A stretch of 64,000 bases of DNA from Acidobacteriota bacterium (GCA_013289585.1 JABCZR010000021.1:44951-108950); one strand, 5' to 3'; shown: positions 36,652 through 46,007, counted from the stretch's first letter. Notes: a model not told the origin generated them from the letters alone. Numbers and translations: made by a program.

Positions 36652-37680
36652 CTACACCTTTAAAACCACTTTGCCGAATTGCGAGCTGGACTCCAGATAA
36701 GCATGCGCGGCCGCCGCTTCCGCGAGTGGAAAAACTCGATCGACCACCGGCATCAGCCGGCCCGCAGCCACCAGCTTCATCACCGTCTGCAGCTCCGACT
36801 TGGTCCCCATATACGATCCCAGCAGCGAAAGTTGCCGGCTAAATAGAAATCGAAGATCGATCTTCGCGTCGTACCCGGTGGTAGCTCCGCAGGTCACCAG
36901 CCGCCCCGAGGGAGCCAGGCTGGCGATGCTTTCATCCCACGTTGCGGTTCCGACGTGTTCGAACACCACATCCACGCCCCGCTTCCCCGTGATGCGGCGC
37001 ACCTCATCCCGAATTTTCTGCGTTTTGTGGTTGATCAGCTGATCCGCGCCAAGCTCCTTCGCCTTCTGAAGTTTTTCGTCGCTCCCCGCCGTCGCGATGA
37101 CCCGTGCGCCAAAGAATTTCGCCACCTGAACCGCAGCGCTCCCTACCCCGCTTCCCGCGCCAAGTACTAACACGTCTTCGCCTGGCTGTAACTCCGCCCG
37201 CGCAACCAGCATGTGCCACGCCGTTTGAAACACCAGTGGGATCGACGCCGCCTCCTCAAAACTCAGATTCTCCGGATAAGGCATGCAATTTACTTCAGGA
37301 GCGCGCACAAACTCCGCGCACCCGCCGTCAATCATGTATCCCAGATTCGTGAATTGCCTGCAGCGATTATCCTGCCCGGAAATGCAAGCCGCGCACTTTC
37401 CGCAGCTGACGCCGGGAGCCAGGACAACTTTCTGTCCAACCCGCACCGTGGTGACATCCGCCCCAATCGACGCGATTTCCCCTGCCACGTCACTCCCTGG
37501 AATATGCGGCAACGGGAACGGCACCCCAGGAATTCCCCGCCGCACCCACAGATCCAAATGATTCAGCGCGCACGCCTTCACGCGAACAAGCACCTCATTT
37601 GCCCGCACTACGGGATCTGGCGCATCCGTGTATTTCAAAACCTCAGGCCCACCGTGCTCCCGAAAAACAATGGCTTTCAT
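36652..37680 (-). CDS. Medium-chain zinc-type alcohol dehydrogenase / quinone reductase
   Basis: 342 residues. A GroES-like N-terminal domain with a structural zinc site (VSCGKCAACISGQDNRC) precedes the Rossmann domain with LGAGSGVGSAAVQVAKFFG. The usual catalytic zinc GHE is replaced: the site reads IPGSDVAGEI. This fits dehydrogenases or quinone reductases with structural zinc only, so alcohol oxidation is not certain. The ATG at 37680 has GGAGGAG 5 bases upstream; a GTG lies one codon before. Being first in a run with the esterase and monooxygenase suggests a joint pathway. Confidence 0.88.
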   Translation of the reverse strand: MKAIVFREHGGPEVLKYTDAPDPVVRANEVLVRVKACALNHLDLWVRRGIPGVPFPLPHIPGSDVAGEIASIGADVTTVRVGQKVVLAPGVSCGKCAACISGQDNRCRQFTNLGYMIDGGCAEFVRAPEVNCMPYPENLSFEEAASIPLVFQTAWHMLVARAELQPGEDVLVLGAGSGVGSAAVQVAKFFGARVIATAGSDEKLQKAKELGADQLINHKTQKIRDEVRRITGKRGVDVVFEHVGTATWDESIASLAPSGRLVTCGATTGYDAKIDLRFLFSRQLSLLGSYMGTKSELQTVMKLVAAGRLMPVVDRVFPLAEAAAAHAYLESSSQFGKVVLKV

Positions 37681-37799
37681 CACTCCTCCAACCTCGCGTT
37701 GAGCGTTCGAAAGGTAGCATTCACTCGAAATAGTGTCCAGAAAGCAGCGCGCATTGACACCAAACCTGTCGCGCCGTACGCTGAACCCAGAGGAAATCC

Positions 37800-38624
37800 G
37801 TGGACCTGTTTGAAGAAATCGTCAAGCTGCGCCGCGCCGGCCGTCGCGCGGCCCTCGCCACCATCGTCCACACCAACGGCTCCATCCCCAGCTACGAAAG
37901 CTCTCGCATGCTCGTTCGCGAAGACGGTTCCATCGCCGGTACCATCGGCGGCGGCTGCGTCGAAGCCGATGTCTGGGCCGCCGCCAAGGAAGTCATGCAG
38001 AACGAATCCCCGCGCAAAATGGTTTTCAATCTCAACAATGACGCCACCTACGACAACGGCCTGATCTGCGGCGGCACACTGGAAGTCTTCGTCGAGCCGA
38101 TTCTGCCTCAGCCCATGCTCTATCTCTTCGGCGGCGGCCACGTCTCCATGGCGGTAGCCAAAGCCGCGAGCGCCGCCGGATTCGCCGTTGGCGTCGTTGA
38201 CGATCGAGAGGCCTTCGCGAACACAGAACGCTTTCCCATGGCGCTCGAAGTGCACACCAGTTACGAAGAAGCCTTCGCAAGATTGCATCCTAACGCCGCC
38301 ACCTACCTCCTCATCGTCACCCGCGGCCACAAAGAAGACATGCGCGTCCTGGCCTGGGCCGTGCGCACCGAAGCCCGCTACGTCGGCATGATTGGCAGCA
38401 AACGCAAAGTTCTATCCGTCTACAAGGCCCTGGAATCCGAAGGCTACAAACCCGAAGAATTCGAACGCGTATTCGCACCCATGGGCCTGGAAATCGGCGC
38501 GCTTTCACCTGAAGAAATCGCCGTCAGCATCGTCGCCGAACTAATCGCCGTGCGCCGCAATGCGCAATCCGCCGCGCACAAGAAACTGAACTACGAATCG
38601 CGCCCGGCCCTCACGGAGCGCTGA
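37800..38624 (+). CDS. XdhC/CoxI-type molybdenum enzyme maturation protein
   Basis: 274 residues. The N-terminal XdhC-CoxI domain has TIVHTNGSIPS and GTIGGGCVEADV; the C-terminal Rossmann domain starts near LYLFGGGHVSMAVAKAA. XdhC protects or sulfurates the molybdenum cofactor before insertion into xanthine dehydrogenase-like hydroxylases. No hydroxylase subunit gene is in the window. The GTG start is used because homologues begin here; the Shine-Dalgarno match (AGAGGAAA) is moderate. A MocA-like gene follows 10 bases later. Confidence 0.88.
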   Translation: MDLFEEIVKLRRAGRRAALATIVHTNGSIPSYESSRMLVREDGSIAGTIGGGCVEADVWAAAKEVMQNESPRKMVFNLNNDATYDNGLICGGTLEVFVEPILPQPMLYLFGGGHVSMAVAKAASAAGFAVGVVDDREAFANTERFPMALEVHTSYEEAFARLHPNAATYLLIVTRGHKEDMRVLAWAVRTEARYVGMIGSKRKVLSVYKALESEGYKPEEFERVFAPMGLEIGALSPEEIAVSIVAELIAVRRNAQSAAHKKLNYESRPALTER

Positions 38625-38634
38625 AAGGGAGCGC

Positions 38635-39222
38635 ATGCTCGCCGCCGTCATCCTCTCCGGCGGGACCTCGAGCCGAATGGGCTCGCCGAAGGCCCTGCTC
38701 GCCTACCAGGGTCGCCCTTTTCTCGAGCACCTTCTCGAAGCCACCGCGCATCGCCAGATCGGAGTTCGTCGCGTTGTCCTCGGCGCTCACGCGGAACCCA
38801 TCGCCAAAGCCATCGACCTCAAACCCGATGAAATCGTCATCAATCAAGATTGGGAAAAGGGTCAGCTCAGTTCCATCCAGGCGGCGCTGCGCACTCTGCC
38901 TCCAGGTACCGACGGCATCTTGCTCTGCCTGATCGATCACCCTCTCATCAGCGCCGATCTCGTTCATGAGCTGATCGAGCAATTCTATAAGTCGAAAAAA
39001 CTCATCGTGCTCCCCGTCTACGAAGAACGCCGCGGCCATCCATTAATATTTTCATCCGCCCTGTACGATGAACTTCTCCGCGCCCCGCTGGAAACGGGAG
39101 CACGCGCCGTAGTCTGGGCCCACCCTGCCGACATCCATGAAGTGCGCACCAACGAAGAGGGCTGCGTTCTGAATCTGAATGATCCGGAAACGATGAATAA
39201 GGCTCTCGGCGGCGGGAATTAG
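38635..39222 (+). CDS. MocA/MobA-like nucleotidyltransferase
   Basis: 195 residues. The nucleotide-binding motif is LSGGTSSRMGSPKALL at the N-terminus, and CLIDHPLISADLV carries the metal-binding Asp. Proteins of this type add CMP or GMP to molybdopterin; adjacency to XdhC favours the CMP type (MocA), made for hydroxylases. The ATG has AAGGGAG upstream. Its 3' end overlaps the convergent Fe-S scaffold gene by 4 bases. Confidence 0.85.
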   Translation: MLAAVILSGGTSSRMGSPKALLAYQGRPFLEHLLEATAHRQIGVRRVVLGAHAEPIAKAIDLKPDEIVINQDWEKGQLSSIQAALRTLPPGTDGILLCLIDHPLISADLVHELIEQFYKSKKLIVLPVYEERRGHPLIFSSALYDELLRAPLETGARAVVWAHPADIHEVRTNEEGCVLNLNDPETMNKALGGGN

Positions 39223-39587
39223 CGGCTGGCCGCCCCAAGTTTTTGAAGAAGCGCCTCCAATGCGTCGGCGGCCAGTTGCGCTCCGTGAAAAGTTGTTGGG
39301 GGTAGCACTCCAAGGGATTCCGAGAGCGTTTCGGCGGTGATCCCCCGCGCCTCGCTTACTGTGCGGCCACGCATCTGCTCCGTTAAGAGCGATGCGCAAG
39401 CGATCGACGTCGTGCAACCGCGGCAGAGAAAACGCATTTCCTCGAACCGCCCATCAACAACCCGCGCCGCCAGCTTGAGTACATCGCCACAAACAGGATT
39501 GCTCACTTCAACGGCTGCCGTGGCGCCGGCAAGCTCTCCCGCATTCCGCGGATTCCGAAAATGATCGAGAACCGCCTCGCTGAACAT
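39219..39587 (-). CDS. IscU/SufU-like Fe-S scaffold, third Cys replaced
   Basis: 122 residues. NifU_N-type fold with YSEAVLDHF-like start, NPVCGDVLKL (Cys33, Asp35) and FLCRGCTTSIACAS (Cys58). In IscU the third ligand is Cys in the HC pair near the end; here that site reads FHGAQLAADAL, with Gly102 in its place. Some members may therefore use another ligand or not hold a cluster alone. The start is the ATG at 39587, since the longer frame would overlap the upstream gene. Confidence 0.8.
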   Translation of the reverse strand: MFSEAVLDHFRNPRNAGELAGATAAVEVSNPVCGDVLKLAARVVDGRFEEMRFLCRGCTTSIACASLLTEQMRGRTVSEARGITAETLSESLGVLPPTTFHGAQLAADALEALLQKLGAASR

Positions 39588-39645
39588 ATCCGAAAGTATG
39601 GCAATGAGCGGCGAAATCTTCAACGCGGCGGTGCAAGCGAGCCGC

Positions 39646-40035
39646 TTACTTTGGCTTAGACGGCTTCTTAATCCAGCCGTCCGGAGGCACTTTTTTGCCG
39701 ATTGACTTGGCAAAAGCGGGATCGACCCACGCGGACTTCACCCTCTTGGGGTCCAGTTCAATTGGTGGGGGATTTATGCAATGGGCGACAAACTCGGAGA
39801 CGGAGCTGGAGAGATGGACGAGATCATCTGTCTCGTGATCCCAAAACCAGACCGCCCCGTCCTCGGCCACCGTGAATGTGTTGCCACCTTCATCTTCCGC
39901 GAGAAAGTCATACAGCTTGCCCTTCAATGCCCTGCGTTTTTCCGGAGCGCGTGGAATCCGGATTCGTCCATAGGGTTCCTTGCTGACGGGGTGGATGAAA
40001 ACCTTCCCGCGAACTGTCTCAAGCACGTCTCGCAT
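39646..40035 (-). CDS. Uncharacterised protein, possibly SUKH/SMI1-like
   Basis: 129 residues. No named family is certain. The central LAEDEGGNTFTVAEDGAVWFWDHETDDLVHLSSS-type segment (about 46-80) has the feel of SMI1/KNR4 (SUKH) proteins, where a similar stretch ends in a DHE motif followed by a serine-rich helix. The C-terminus is basic and rich in Pro and Lys. It is soluble and probably cytoplasmic. The ATG at 40035 has AGGTGAG about 11 bases upstream. Confidence 0.5.
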   Translation of the reverse strand: MRDVLETVRGKVFIHPVSKEPYGRIRIPRAPEKRRALKGKLYDFLAEDEGGNTFTVAEDGAVWFWDHETDDLVHLSSSVSEFVAHCINPPPIELDPKRVKSAWVDPAFAKSIGKKVPPDGWIKKPSKPK

Positions 40036-40076
40036 GGAGTAGCAATCTCACCTGTATCGCATAAAAGGTTCCATTC

Positions 40077-41096
40077 TTACTTCCTTGGGGGTAGATATTT
40101 CTTCTCGATCGACGCCACCACCACATAATTCGGATCCACCATCTCCGTCAGGTGCGCCTTGCCCACTTGAGAAAGCAATTCGTAAGCGTCCAGTTCAGAC
40201 AGCCCATAGTCCGCGTGAATCCAGGCCACCAATTCCGTGAACGCAATCCTCACTGCGTCGTCCACCGGCCGGTAAATCCCCGCCGCCATAATCTCCTTGT
40301 CATTTTCGAAGCGCGGCCAATTCGAATGCTTCCCTTTCACAACGTCCACCTGCAGCCGCACCTTCATAGGCACTTCGATCGCTGTGCCCGCAATCTCGCC
40401 ATCGCCCATCACCGCATGCCCATCGCCAAAATAAAGCAGCGCCCCCGCCACATTCACGGGCAAATACAGCGTGTTCCCCGCGGAAACCTCCGGCGCGTCC
40501 ATATTCCCGCCGAATTCCGCGGGCACGATAGAACTCCGCGCTTCCCCGCCAGCCGGCGCCACCCCGATGCACCCGAGAAATGGATGCAGTGGAATCTTCA
40601 CCTTGTAATTCGAATCCAGCGCCTGAAACGTAGCCGTATTGCCGGCGTGATCGATCGGATAAAACCAGATTTTCTCCGGCAGCGGCGCGTGCAACATCGG
40701 CGTGTAATTGGTTTGATTCAGTGCCCCAAACCCCGGCGCAAAAGCGCCAAGCCCTTGATCACCATCCACCTGCAAATCCAGAATATGTACGACCAGCGTA
40801 TCCCCCGGCGCCGCGCCCTCGATAAAAAAAGGCCCCGTCAGCGGATTGTCTCCTTTCGTCAGCGCCAGCGTGTCCCCGGGCTTCTTGATCGCATTGCCAA
40901 AGCAGTCCAGTGAATTCGCCTCAAGAATATTTCCTGGGCGCAGCCGCGCCACGGGCGGAGCTGTCCCATAAACATATTTCACCACGTCAATCGTGGCGTG
41001 ATATTGCACGACGTCCGGCTTGGCTGGCACACTCTGCGTCTGCGCGATTGCCGCCCACGGAAAACCAAGGAAAAGCCCAATCCATCCAAGACGCAC
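40077..41096 (-). CDS. Acetamidase/formamidase-family hydrolase, exported
   Basis: 339 residues. A signal peptide (about 4-19, IGLFLGFPWAAIAQ) precedes the acetamidase/formamidase domain, with conserved GDTLALTKGDNPLTGPFFIEGA-region and LHPFLGCIGVAPAGGEA. The family hydrolyses formamide or acetamide to ammonia and acid. The start is the GTG at 41096 because AGGAGG lies 6 bases upstream; the GTG at 41135 has no such signal. A periplasmic location is inferred. Confidence 0.88.
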   Translation of the reverse strand: MRLGWIGLFLGFPWAAIAQTQSVPAKPDVVQYHATIDVVKYVYGTAPPVARLRPGNILEANSLDCFGNAIKKPGDTLALTKGDNPLTGPFFIEGAAPGDTLVVHILDLQVDGDQGLGAFAPGFGALNQTNYTPMLHAPLPEKIWFYPIDHAGNTATFQALDSNYKVKIPLHPFLGCIGVAPAGGEARSSIVPAEFGGNMDAPEVSAGNTLYLPVNVAGALLYFGDGHAVMGDGEIAGTAIEVPMKVRLQVDVVKGKHSNWPRFENDKEIMAAGIYRPVDDAVRIAFTELVAWIHADYGLSELDAYELLSQVGKAHLTEMVDPNYVVVASIEKKYLPPRK

Positions 41097-41207
41097 GCGA
41101 TTCCTCCTCGAATCCGAAAACGAAGTGCAACACACTCGCGATGCAGAGTCAATCCACGCTCGCCCATCCGCGGAACCTGGTCCCTCTGCTATCCTCTTCC
41201 AGCGACC

Positions 41208-41996
41208 ATGAAGCTAAGCCGCCAAGCTCCCTTGCGCGTTATCTCTCTCGCCCCAAGCGCCACATCCATCCTCTGCGCCATCGGTGCAAAGCATTTGCTC
41301 GTAGGAGTTACAAAATGGTGTGCCGACGTCGCTCCCGTCGCCAAACTTCCCAAGCTCGGCGATTGCTGGCACATGGATTCCATTGACGCCATCTTGCATC
41401 TGAAACCCTCGCTCGTCATTGGCTCCGTCCCTTACAAACAGGCAACCGTCGCAAAGCTGCTGGAACAACCGCTGAATTTTCTAGCCATGAATCCACGGAC
41501 ATTGACGGATATCGAAAGCGATATTCGTCTGCTAGGTAGAATCACCGGGAAAGCGGCCGCGGCCGAAAAGGTGGCGCGCAGGATGCGCGCTGCCTTCGCC
41601 TCCCTCAAGAAAAGAACCAGCAAAACCAAAACATCGGTCAGGATCTATTGCGAGGCCTGGCCAAGTCCACGGATCTCCTCCCCGCCCTGGGTAGCGGAGC
41701 TCGTGCAGCTCGCTGGTGGCCAGATGGCGGTTCCGGCTGGCGAGAAAGTCACCGAGGAGCAGATCGCGCAGTCCAAGCCGGAGCTGATCATCCTCGCATG
41801 GGCCGCGACCGGCAAAAAAGCCGATCCAAATCAGGCCTACAGCGTGGCGTCATGGAAGGACATGCCAGCCATCCGGAATCGGAATGTGCATGTCATCAGC
41901 GATGAATTGTTGAACACGCCCGGTCCGCCGTTGCTGAGAGGCGCAATGGAACTCGAGAAGTTATTACGCGGAATAAACCCCCGTCCGCAGAGGTAG
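41208..41996 (+). CDS. BtuF-like cobalamin/siderophore-binding protein without a signal peptide
   Basis: 262 residues. The type III periplasmic-binding fold is recognised from VISLAPSATSILCAIGA, KLGDCWHMDSIDAILHLKPSLVIG and the C-terminal strand HVISDELLNTPGP. BtuF-type proteins deliver B12 or siderophores to an ABC importer. Here the ATG at 41208 begins directly before the domain, with no leader; the nearest upstream start would run over the divergent acetamidase. No permease gene is adjacent. It may be cytoplasmic or a different ligand binder. Confidence 0.75.
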   Translation: MKLSRQAPLRVISLAPSATSILCAIGAKHLLVGVTKWCADVAPVAKLPKLGDCWHMDSIDAILHLKPSLVIGSVPYKQATVAKLLEQPLNFLAMNPRTLTDIESDIRLLGRITGKAAAAEKVARRMRAAFASLKKRTSKTKTSVRIYCEAWPSPRISSPPWVAELVQLAGGQMAVPAGEKVTEEQIAQSKPELIILAWAATGKKADPNQAYSVASWKDMPAIRNRNVHVISDELLNTPGPPLLRGAMELEKLLRGINPRPQR

Positions 41997-42042
41997 AGAT
42001 AGGTATCGTGAAATCCCAAAAGACGATCAGGGATGTTGCCGC

Positions 42043-42516
42043 ATGAGGATGGTGGTCGCGGCTGTGATTGAGCGCACCGATCGGCGCTTGCTGATCGGCC
42101 AGCGCCGCAAAAACGACAGCTCTCCTCTCAAGTGGGAATTCCCGGGCGGAAAGGTTGAGCCTGGCGAGGCTCCCGAAGCCGCATTAACGCGCGAATTGAA
42201 AGAAGAACTCGGCGCCACACTTCAGAAAAGTGTTCCCATCGGCCGCGTGGTTCACAAATACGCTTCGACGCCCGAGGAGTTGGAAATCCTTTTTTACGCC
42301 GTGGCGATTTCCGAATCCGAACTACTGCCCAGCGCATTCGAACAAATTGCCTGGGTTCTTCCCAAGGAACTAGGCCAATACGACTTTCTTGCCGCCAACT
42401 CCCAACTCGTCGCCAATCTCGCCACCGGCCGCATCAAGCCGGGAGAAATTCTGCAAGCCGCCGTCCGCGCTCCGCACCCTACAACGCCGGACCAAAGTAG
42501 CGGTAGTGGCCAGTAA
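42043..42516 (+). CDS. NUDIX hydrolase (MutT-like)
   Basis: 157 residues. The Nudix box is complete: GGKVEPGEAPEAALTRELKE followed by ELG. The strand WEFPGG precedes it. MutT enzymes clean 8-oxo-dGTP from the nucleotide pool, although related Nudix proteins have other nucleotide substrates. The C-terminus after residue 130 is variable. The Shine-Dalgarno signal is weak. Its 3' end overlaps the convergent DUF1287 gene by 38 bases. Confidence 0.9.
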   Translation: MRMVVAAVIERTDRRLLIGQRRKNDSSPLKWEFPGGKVEPGEAPEAALTRELKEELGATLQKSVPIGRVVHKYASTPEELEILFYAVAISESELLPSAFEQIAWVLPKELGQYDFLAANSQLVANLATGRIKPGEILQAAVRAPHPTTPDQSSGSGQ

Positions 42517-43138
42517 TCTTCCAGTTGAATAAGACGTCTTCCATCCGCGGCCCCTGGCCGATGTTATGGACGATCATGAACCGCCCGCTCGACGCGGATT
42601 TCTGGTCCACCACAATGCCCACATGGGGCACGCCCCCGCCCAAATCCCACGTCACAACATCTCCCGGCGCATAATCTTCCGCGCGAGCGGACAGCGGCAG
42701 CGACTCACCCTTGCGCGCAAAAAACACCATCAAGTTCGGCACTCGCCGGTGATCGATGTTCGCATCCGGATGGCTCGCGAGCCATCTCCACTTTCGCAGG
42801 TAGAGATCGAAGTTCTGCGCCATGTCCTCGTGAACTTCCTTCTGCAGATCGACGCCAACACTCCGGTACGAGCGGATGATCTCATCCGTGCACACACCCG
42901 TATCCGCGGGCACATCTCCTCCGGGATACGGAATGCGTACGTAGGCAGGTTCGTAGCGGACGACATGGTGTGTACGCTCTATCGCGGCTGCCACCAGGCG
43001 CTGCGTGAACTCGCGGCGCCGCGCTTCCGAGCTTGCATTCGATGGAGGACTAGCCTGTCTCGCGGGCGCCAAACTGGCCACCACCGCTGCGAGAACGACA
43101 ACCGCGAGTCGCACGAGATATCTTCCCCTGCGAAACAT
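42479..43138 (-). CDS. DUF1287 protein, exported
   Basis: 219 residues. A signal peptide (about 8-27) is followed by a DUF1287 domain with VPADTGVCTDEIIRSYR (conserved Cys), RKWRWLASHPDANIDHRRVPNL and WDLGGGVPHVGIVVD. These motifs resemble NlpC/P60-like peptidases, with the Cys near CTDEI and the His in GVPHVG. It probably acts on peptidoglycan or peptides in the periplasm. The family function is not known. Its 3' end overlaps the NUDIX gene. Confidence 0.88.
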   Translation of the reverse strand: MFRRGRYLVRLAVVVLAAVVASLAPARQASPPSNASSEARRREFTQRLVAAAIERTHHVVRYEPAYVRIPYPGGDVPADTGVCTDEIIRSYRSVGVDLQKEVHEDMAQNFDLYLRKWRWLASHPDANIDHRRVPNLMVFFARKGESLPLSARAEDYAPGDVVTWDLGGGVPHVGIVVDQKSASSGRFMIVHNIGQGPRMEDVLFNWKITGHYRYFGPAL

Positions 43139-43151
43139 CCGCGCTCGCTTC

Positions 43152-45830
43152 CTAGGAAATGACCGGATTCGGCTTATCCGTATTGATTCCTAGGTCCTTA
43201 ATCGCTTTGTCGAGCAGTGAACGCTCGATCTTCCCGTCTACGAAAAGCTCGTGTAACGTCGCCAGCGTAATGAAGCGCGAATCCACTTCGAAGAAGTCCC
43301 GCAAGGAAGCGCGCCCTTCGCTGCGCCCGAACCCATCCGTCCCAAGCGACGCCAGTCGTCGCGGCATCCACTTGCTGATCATATTCGGCAAAGTCTTCAG
43401 GTAATCCGAAGCCGCCACAAACACTCCCGGCGCATCCGCCAGGCATTTCGTGACGTACGGCACGCGCGCCTTTTCCGCTGGATGCAAACGGTTCCAGCGC
43501 TCGCACTCATTGCCGTCCTTATAAAGTTCCTTGTAGCTCGTCACGCTCCAGACGTCGGCCGCCACTCCATACTTGGTCTCGAGAATCTCCTGGGCTCGCA
43601 GCGCTTCGTTTAGAATCGCGCCGCTCCCGAAAAGCTGCGCGCGCAACTTCGACTTCGAATTCGTCGCTCGCCGGAAGCGGTACATGCCCTTCAAAATGCC
43701 TTCCTTCACGTCGCCTGGCATCGCCGGCATGGCATACGGCTCGTTCATCACCGTGATGTAATAGAATACGTTTTCGCCGTCCTTATACATCCGCCGAATC
43801 CCGTCCTGGATGATCACCGCAATCTCATATGCAAACGCCGGATCGTAGGCCTTCACATTCGGCACTGGCAGCGCCAGCACCTGGCTGTTCCCGTCCTGGT
43901 GCTGCAATCCCTCGCCGGAAAGCGTCGTCCGCCCCGAAGTCCCGCCCAGCAGGAATCCGCGCACGCGCATGTCCGCCGCAGCCCAGATAAAATCCGCGAT
44001 TCGCTGAAATCCAAACATCGAGTAATAAATGAAAAACGGAATGGTATTGATCCCGTGCGTTGCGTACGCTGTGCCCGCCGCGATGAACGAAGCCATTGAC
44101 CCGGCCTCAGTAATCCCCTCTTCAAGGATCTGCCCGTCCTTTGCCTCTTTGTAGTAAAGCAACGTGTTGACGTCCACCGGCTCATACTTTTGTCCCACAC
44201 TCGAATAAATCCCCACTGTTCGGAACAAGGATTCCATACCAAACGTCCGCGCCTCGTCCGGAACGATTGGCACAATCAGCTTCCCAATCTCCGCATCCTT
44301 CAGCATCTTTCGCAACATGCCCACGAACGCCATCGTCGTTGAAACTTCACGGCCCTCGCTGCCCTCATGAAATTCCTTGAACAATTCGTCGTGATCCGCC
44401 TGCAGCAGCTTCGAACGCGTGCTGCGTGTCGGAACGTACCCGCCCAGCGCTTCTCGCCGCGCTCTCAGATATTGAATTTCCACACTGTCTTCCGCCGGCC
44501 GGTAAAATGGCAGCTCAATACAATCTTCATCGTTCAGGGGAATCCCGAATCGCGAGCGAAACTCCCGCAATTCATCTTCATTGAGCTTCTTCTGCTGGTG
44601 CGTGACGTTCTTCCCTTCGCCCGCCTCTCCCAGCCCATAGCCCTTGATCGTGCGCGCCAGGATCACCGTCGGCCCGCCCTTGTGCTCCACTGCCGCCTTG
44701 TACGCCGCGTAGACTTTCCGCGGGTCATGCCCGCCCAGCCGCAGCCGCCGCAAACTTTCATCCGACATCGGCTCAACGAGCTGCAGCAGCCGCGGATCGC
44801 TCCCGAAAAAATGTTCGCGAACATACGCGCCCGATGAAACCACCAGTTTCTGGTACTCCCCATCCACCAGCTCGCCCATGCGCTTGACCAGCAGTCCTTC
44901 CGTGTCCCGCTCAAAAATCGGGTCCCACTCGCTGCCCCACAGAACCTTGATCACGTTCCAGCGGGCGCCGCGAAACGCCGATTCCAGCTCCTGGATAATC
45001 TGTCCGTTGCCGCGCACCGGTCCATCCAGCCGTTGCAAATTGCAGTTGATGACGAAAATCAGGTTGTCCAGCTTCTCGCGCGAGGCCAGCGTGATCGCTC
45101 CCAGCGATTCCGGCTCGTCGGTTTCACCGTCACCGAGGAACGCCCAAACTTTGGCGTCCGTCGCCGGCTTCAGCCCGCGATCCTCCAGATAACGATTGAA
45201 CCGAGCCTGATAAATCGCCATCAGCGGGCTCAGGCCCATCGACACCGTCGGAAACTCCCAGAAATCCGGCATCAACCAAGGATGTGGATAGGAAGAAAGC
45301 CCGCCACCTGGCTTCAGCTCGCGCCGAAAATTTTCCAGCTTCTGTGCGCTCAGGCGTCCTTCCAGAAACGCTCGCGCATACATTCCGGGCGACGCATGCC
45401 CTTGAAAATAAACCGTGTCGCCCTCGAACTCGTCACTTCTCGCGCGGAAAAAATGGTTGAACCCCACTTCGTAAAGCGTGGCCGCCGACGCAAACGTCGA
45501 TATATGCCCGCCGATATTGTGTTCCACCCGATTCGCGCGCACCACCATCGCCAGCGCGTTCCAGCGAATCAAGCTCTTGATGCGCCGTTCGAGTTCCTGG
45601 TCACCCGGGAACAGCGGTTCAAGCCGAGGCGGAATCGTGTTCGCGTAAGGAGTGTTCGCCGTGAAAGGCAAATCGATACCATTCACCGTCGCATGCGCCC
45701 GCAGCCGCTCCAGAATCTCCGCCGCCACTTCCGGCCCGCTCGATTCCAAAACGGAGTCCAGCGACTCCAGCCATTCCTGAATCTCTACATCTGCCATCCC
45801 ATGAGGCTGTGTTGATATTTCGTTGTCCAT
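43152..45830 (-). CDS. aceE: Pyruvate dehydrogenase E1 component, homodimeric type
   Basis: 892 residues. The TPP-binding motif is FLGDGETDEPES followed by the long spacer to NCNLQRLDGP, as in AceE. Landmarks further on include GHDPRKVYAAYKAAV and LEEGITEAGSMASFIAAGTAYA. E1 decarboxylates pyruvate and acetylates the lipoyl group of E2. No E2 or E3 gene is adjacent: DUF1287 lies downstream and an SDR upstream. The ATG at 45830 is used (CAGGA upstream); TTG at 45833 would add one residue. Confidence 0.95.
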   Translation of the reverse strand: MDNEISTQPHGMADVEIQEWLESLDSVLESSGPEVAAEILERLRAHATVNGIDLPFTANTPYANTIPPRLEPLFPGDQELERRIKSLIRWNALAMVVRANRVEHNIGGHISTFASAATLYEVGFNHFFRARSDEFEGDTVYFQGHASPGMYARAFLEGRLSAQKLENFRRELKPGGGLSSYPHPWLMPDFWEFPTVSMGLSPLMAIYQARFNRYLEDRGLKPATDAKVWAFLGDGETDEPESLGAITLASREKLDNLIFVINCNLQRLDGPVRGNGQIIQELESAFRGARWNVIKVLWGSEWDPIFERDTEGLLVKRMGELVDGEYQKLVVSSGAYVREHFFGSDPRLLQLVEPMSDESLRRLRLGGHDPRKVYAAYKAAVEHKGGPTVILARTIKGYGLGEAGEGKNVTHQQKKLNEDELREFRSRFGIPLNDEDCIELPFYRPAEDSVEIQYLRARREALGGYVPTRSTRSKLLQADHDELFKEFHEGSEGREVSTTMAFVGMLRKMLKDAEIGKLIVPIVPDEARTFGMESLFRTVGIYSSVGQKYEPVDVNTLLYYKEAKDGQILEEGITEAGSMASFIAAGTAYATHGINTIPFFIYYSMFGFQRIADFIWAAADMRVRGFLLGGTSGRTTLSGEGLQHQDGNSQVLALPVPNVKAYDPAFAYEIAVIIQDGIRRMYKDGENVFYYITVMNEPYAMPAMPGDVKEGILKGMYRFRRATNSKSKLRAQLFGSGAILNEALRAQEILETKYGVAADVWSVTSYKELYKDGNECERWNRLHPAEKARVPYVTKCLADAPGVFVAASDYLKTLPNMISKWMPRRLASLGTDGFGRSEGRASLRDFFEVDSRFITLATLHELFVDGKIERSLLDKAIKDLGINTDKPNPVIS

Positions 45831-46007
45831 CAATCCTGTCCGTTCCTCTTCTTTCGCTTGTTCGGCCGTCGCGCGGCAATCACGACAGATTTATGCGGCC
45901 ATTCGAAACTATAGAATACACCCCGCCGCATTTCTCTGCACGGAGTGGGAAAGGATTTTTTTCAAATGTTGAGTAAAGTCAGCTATCCGCGCCCGCTCAT
46001 GCGCTCT

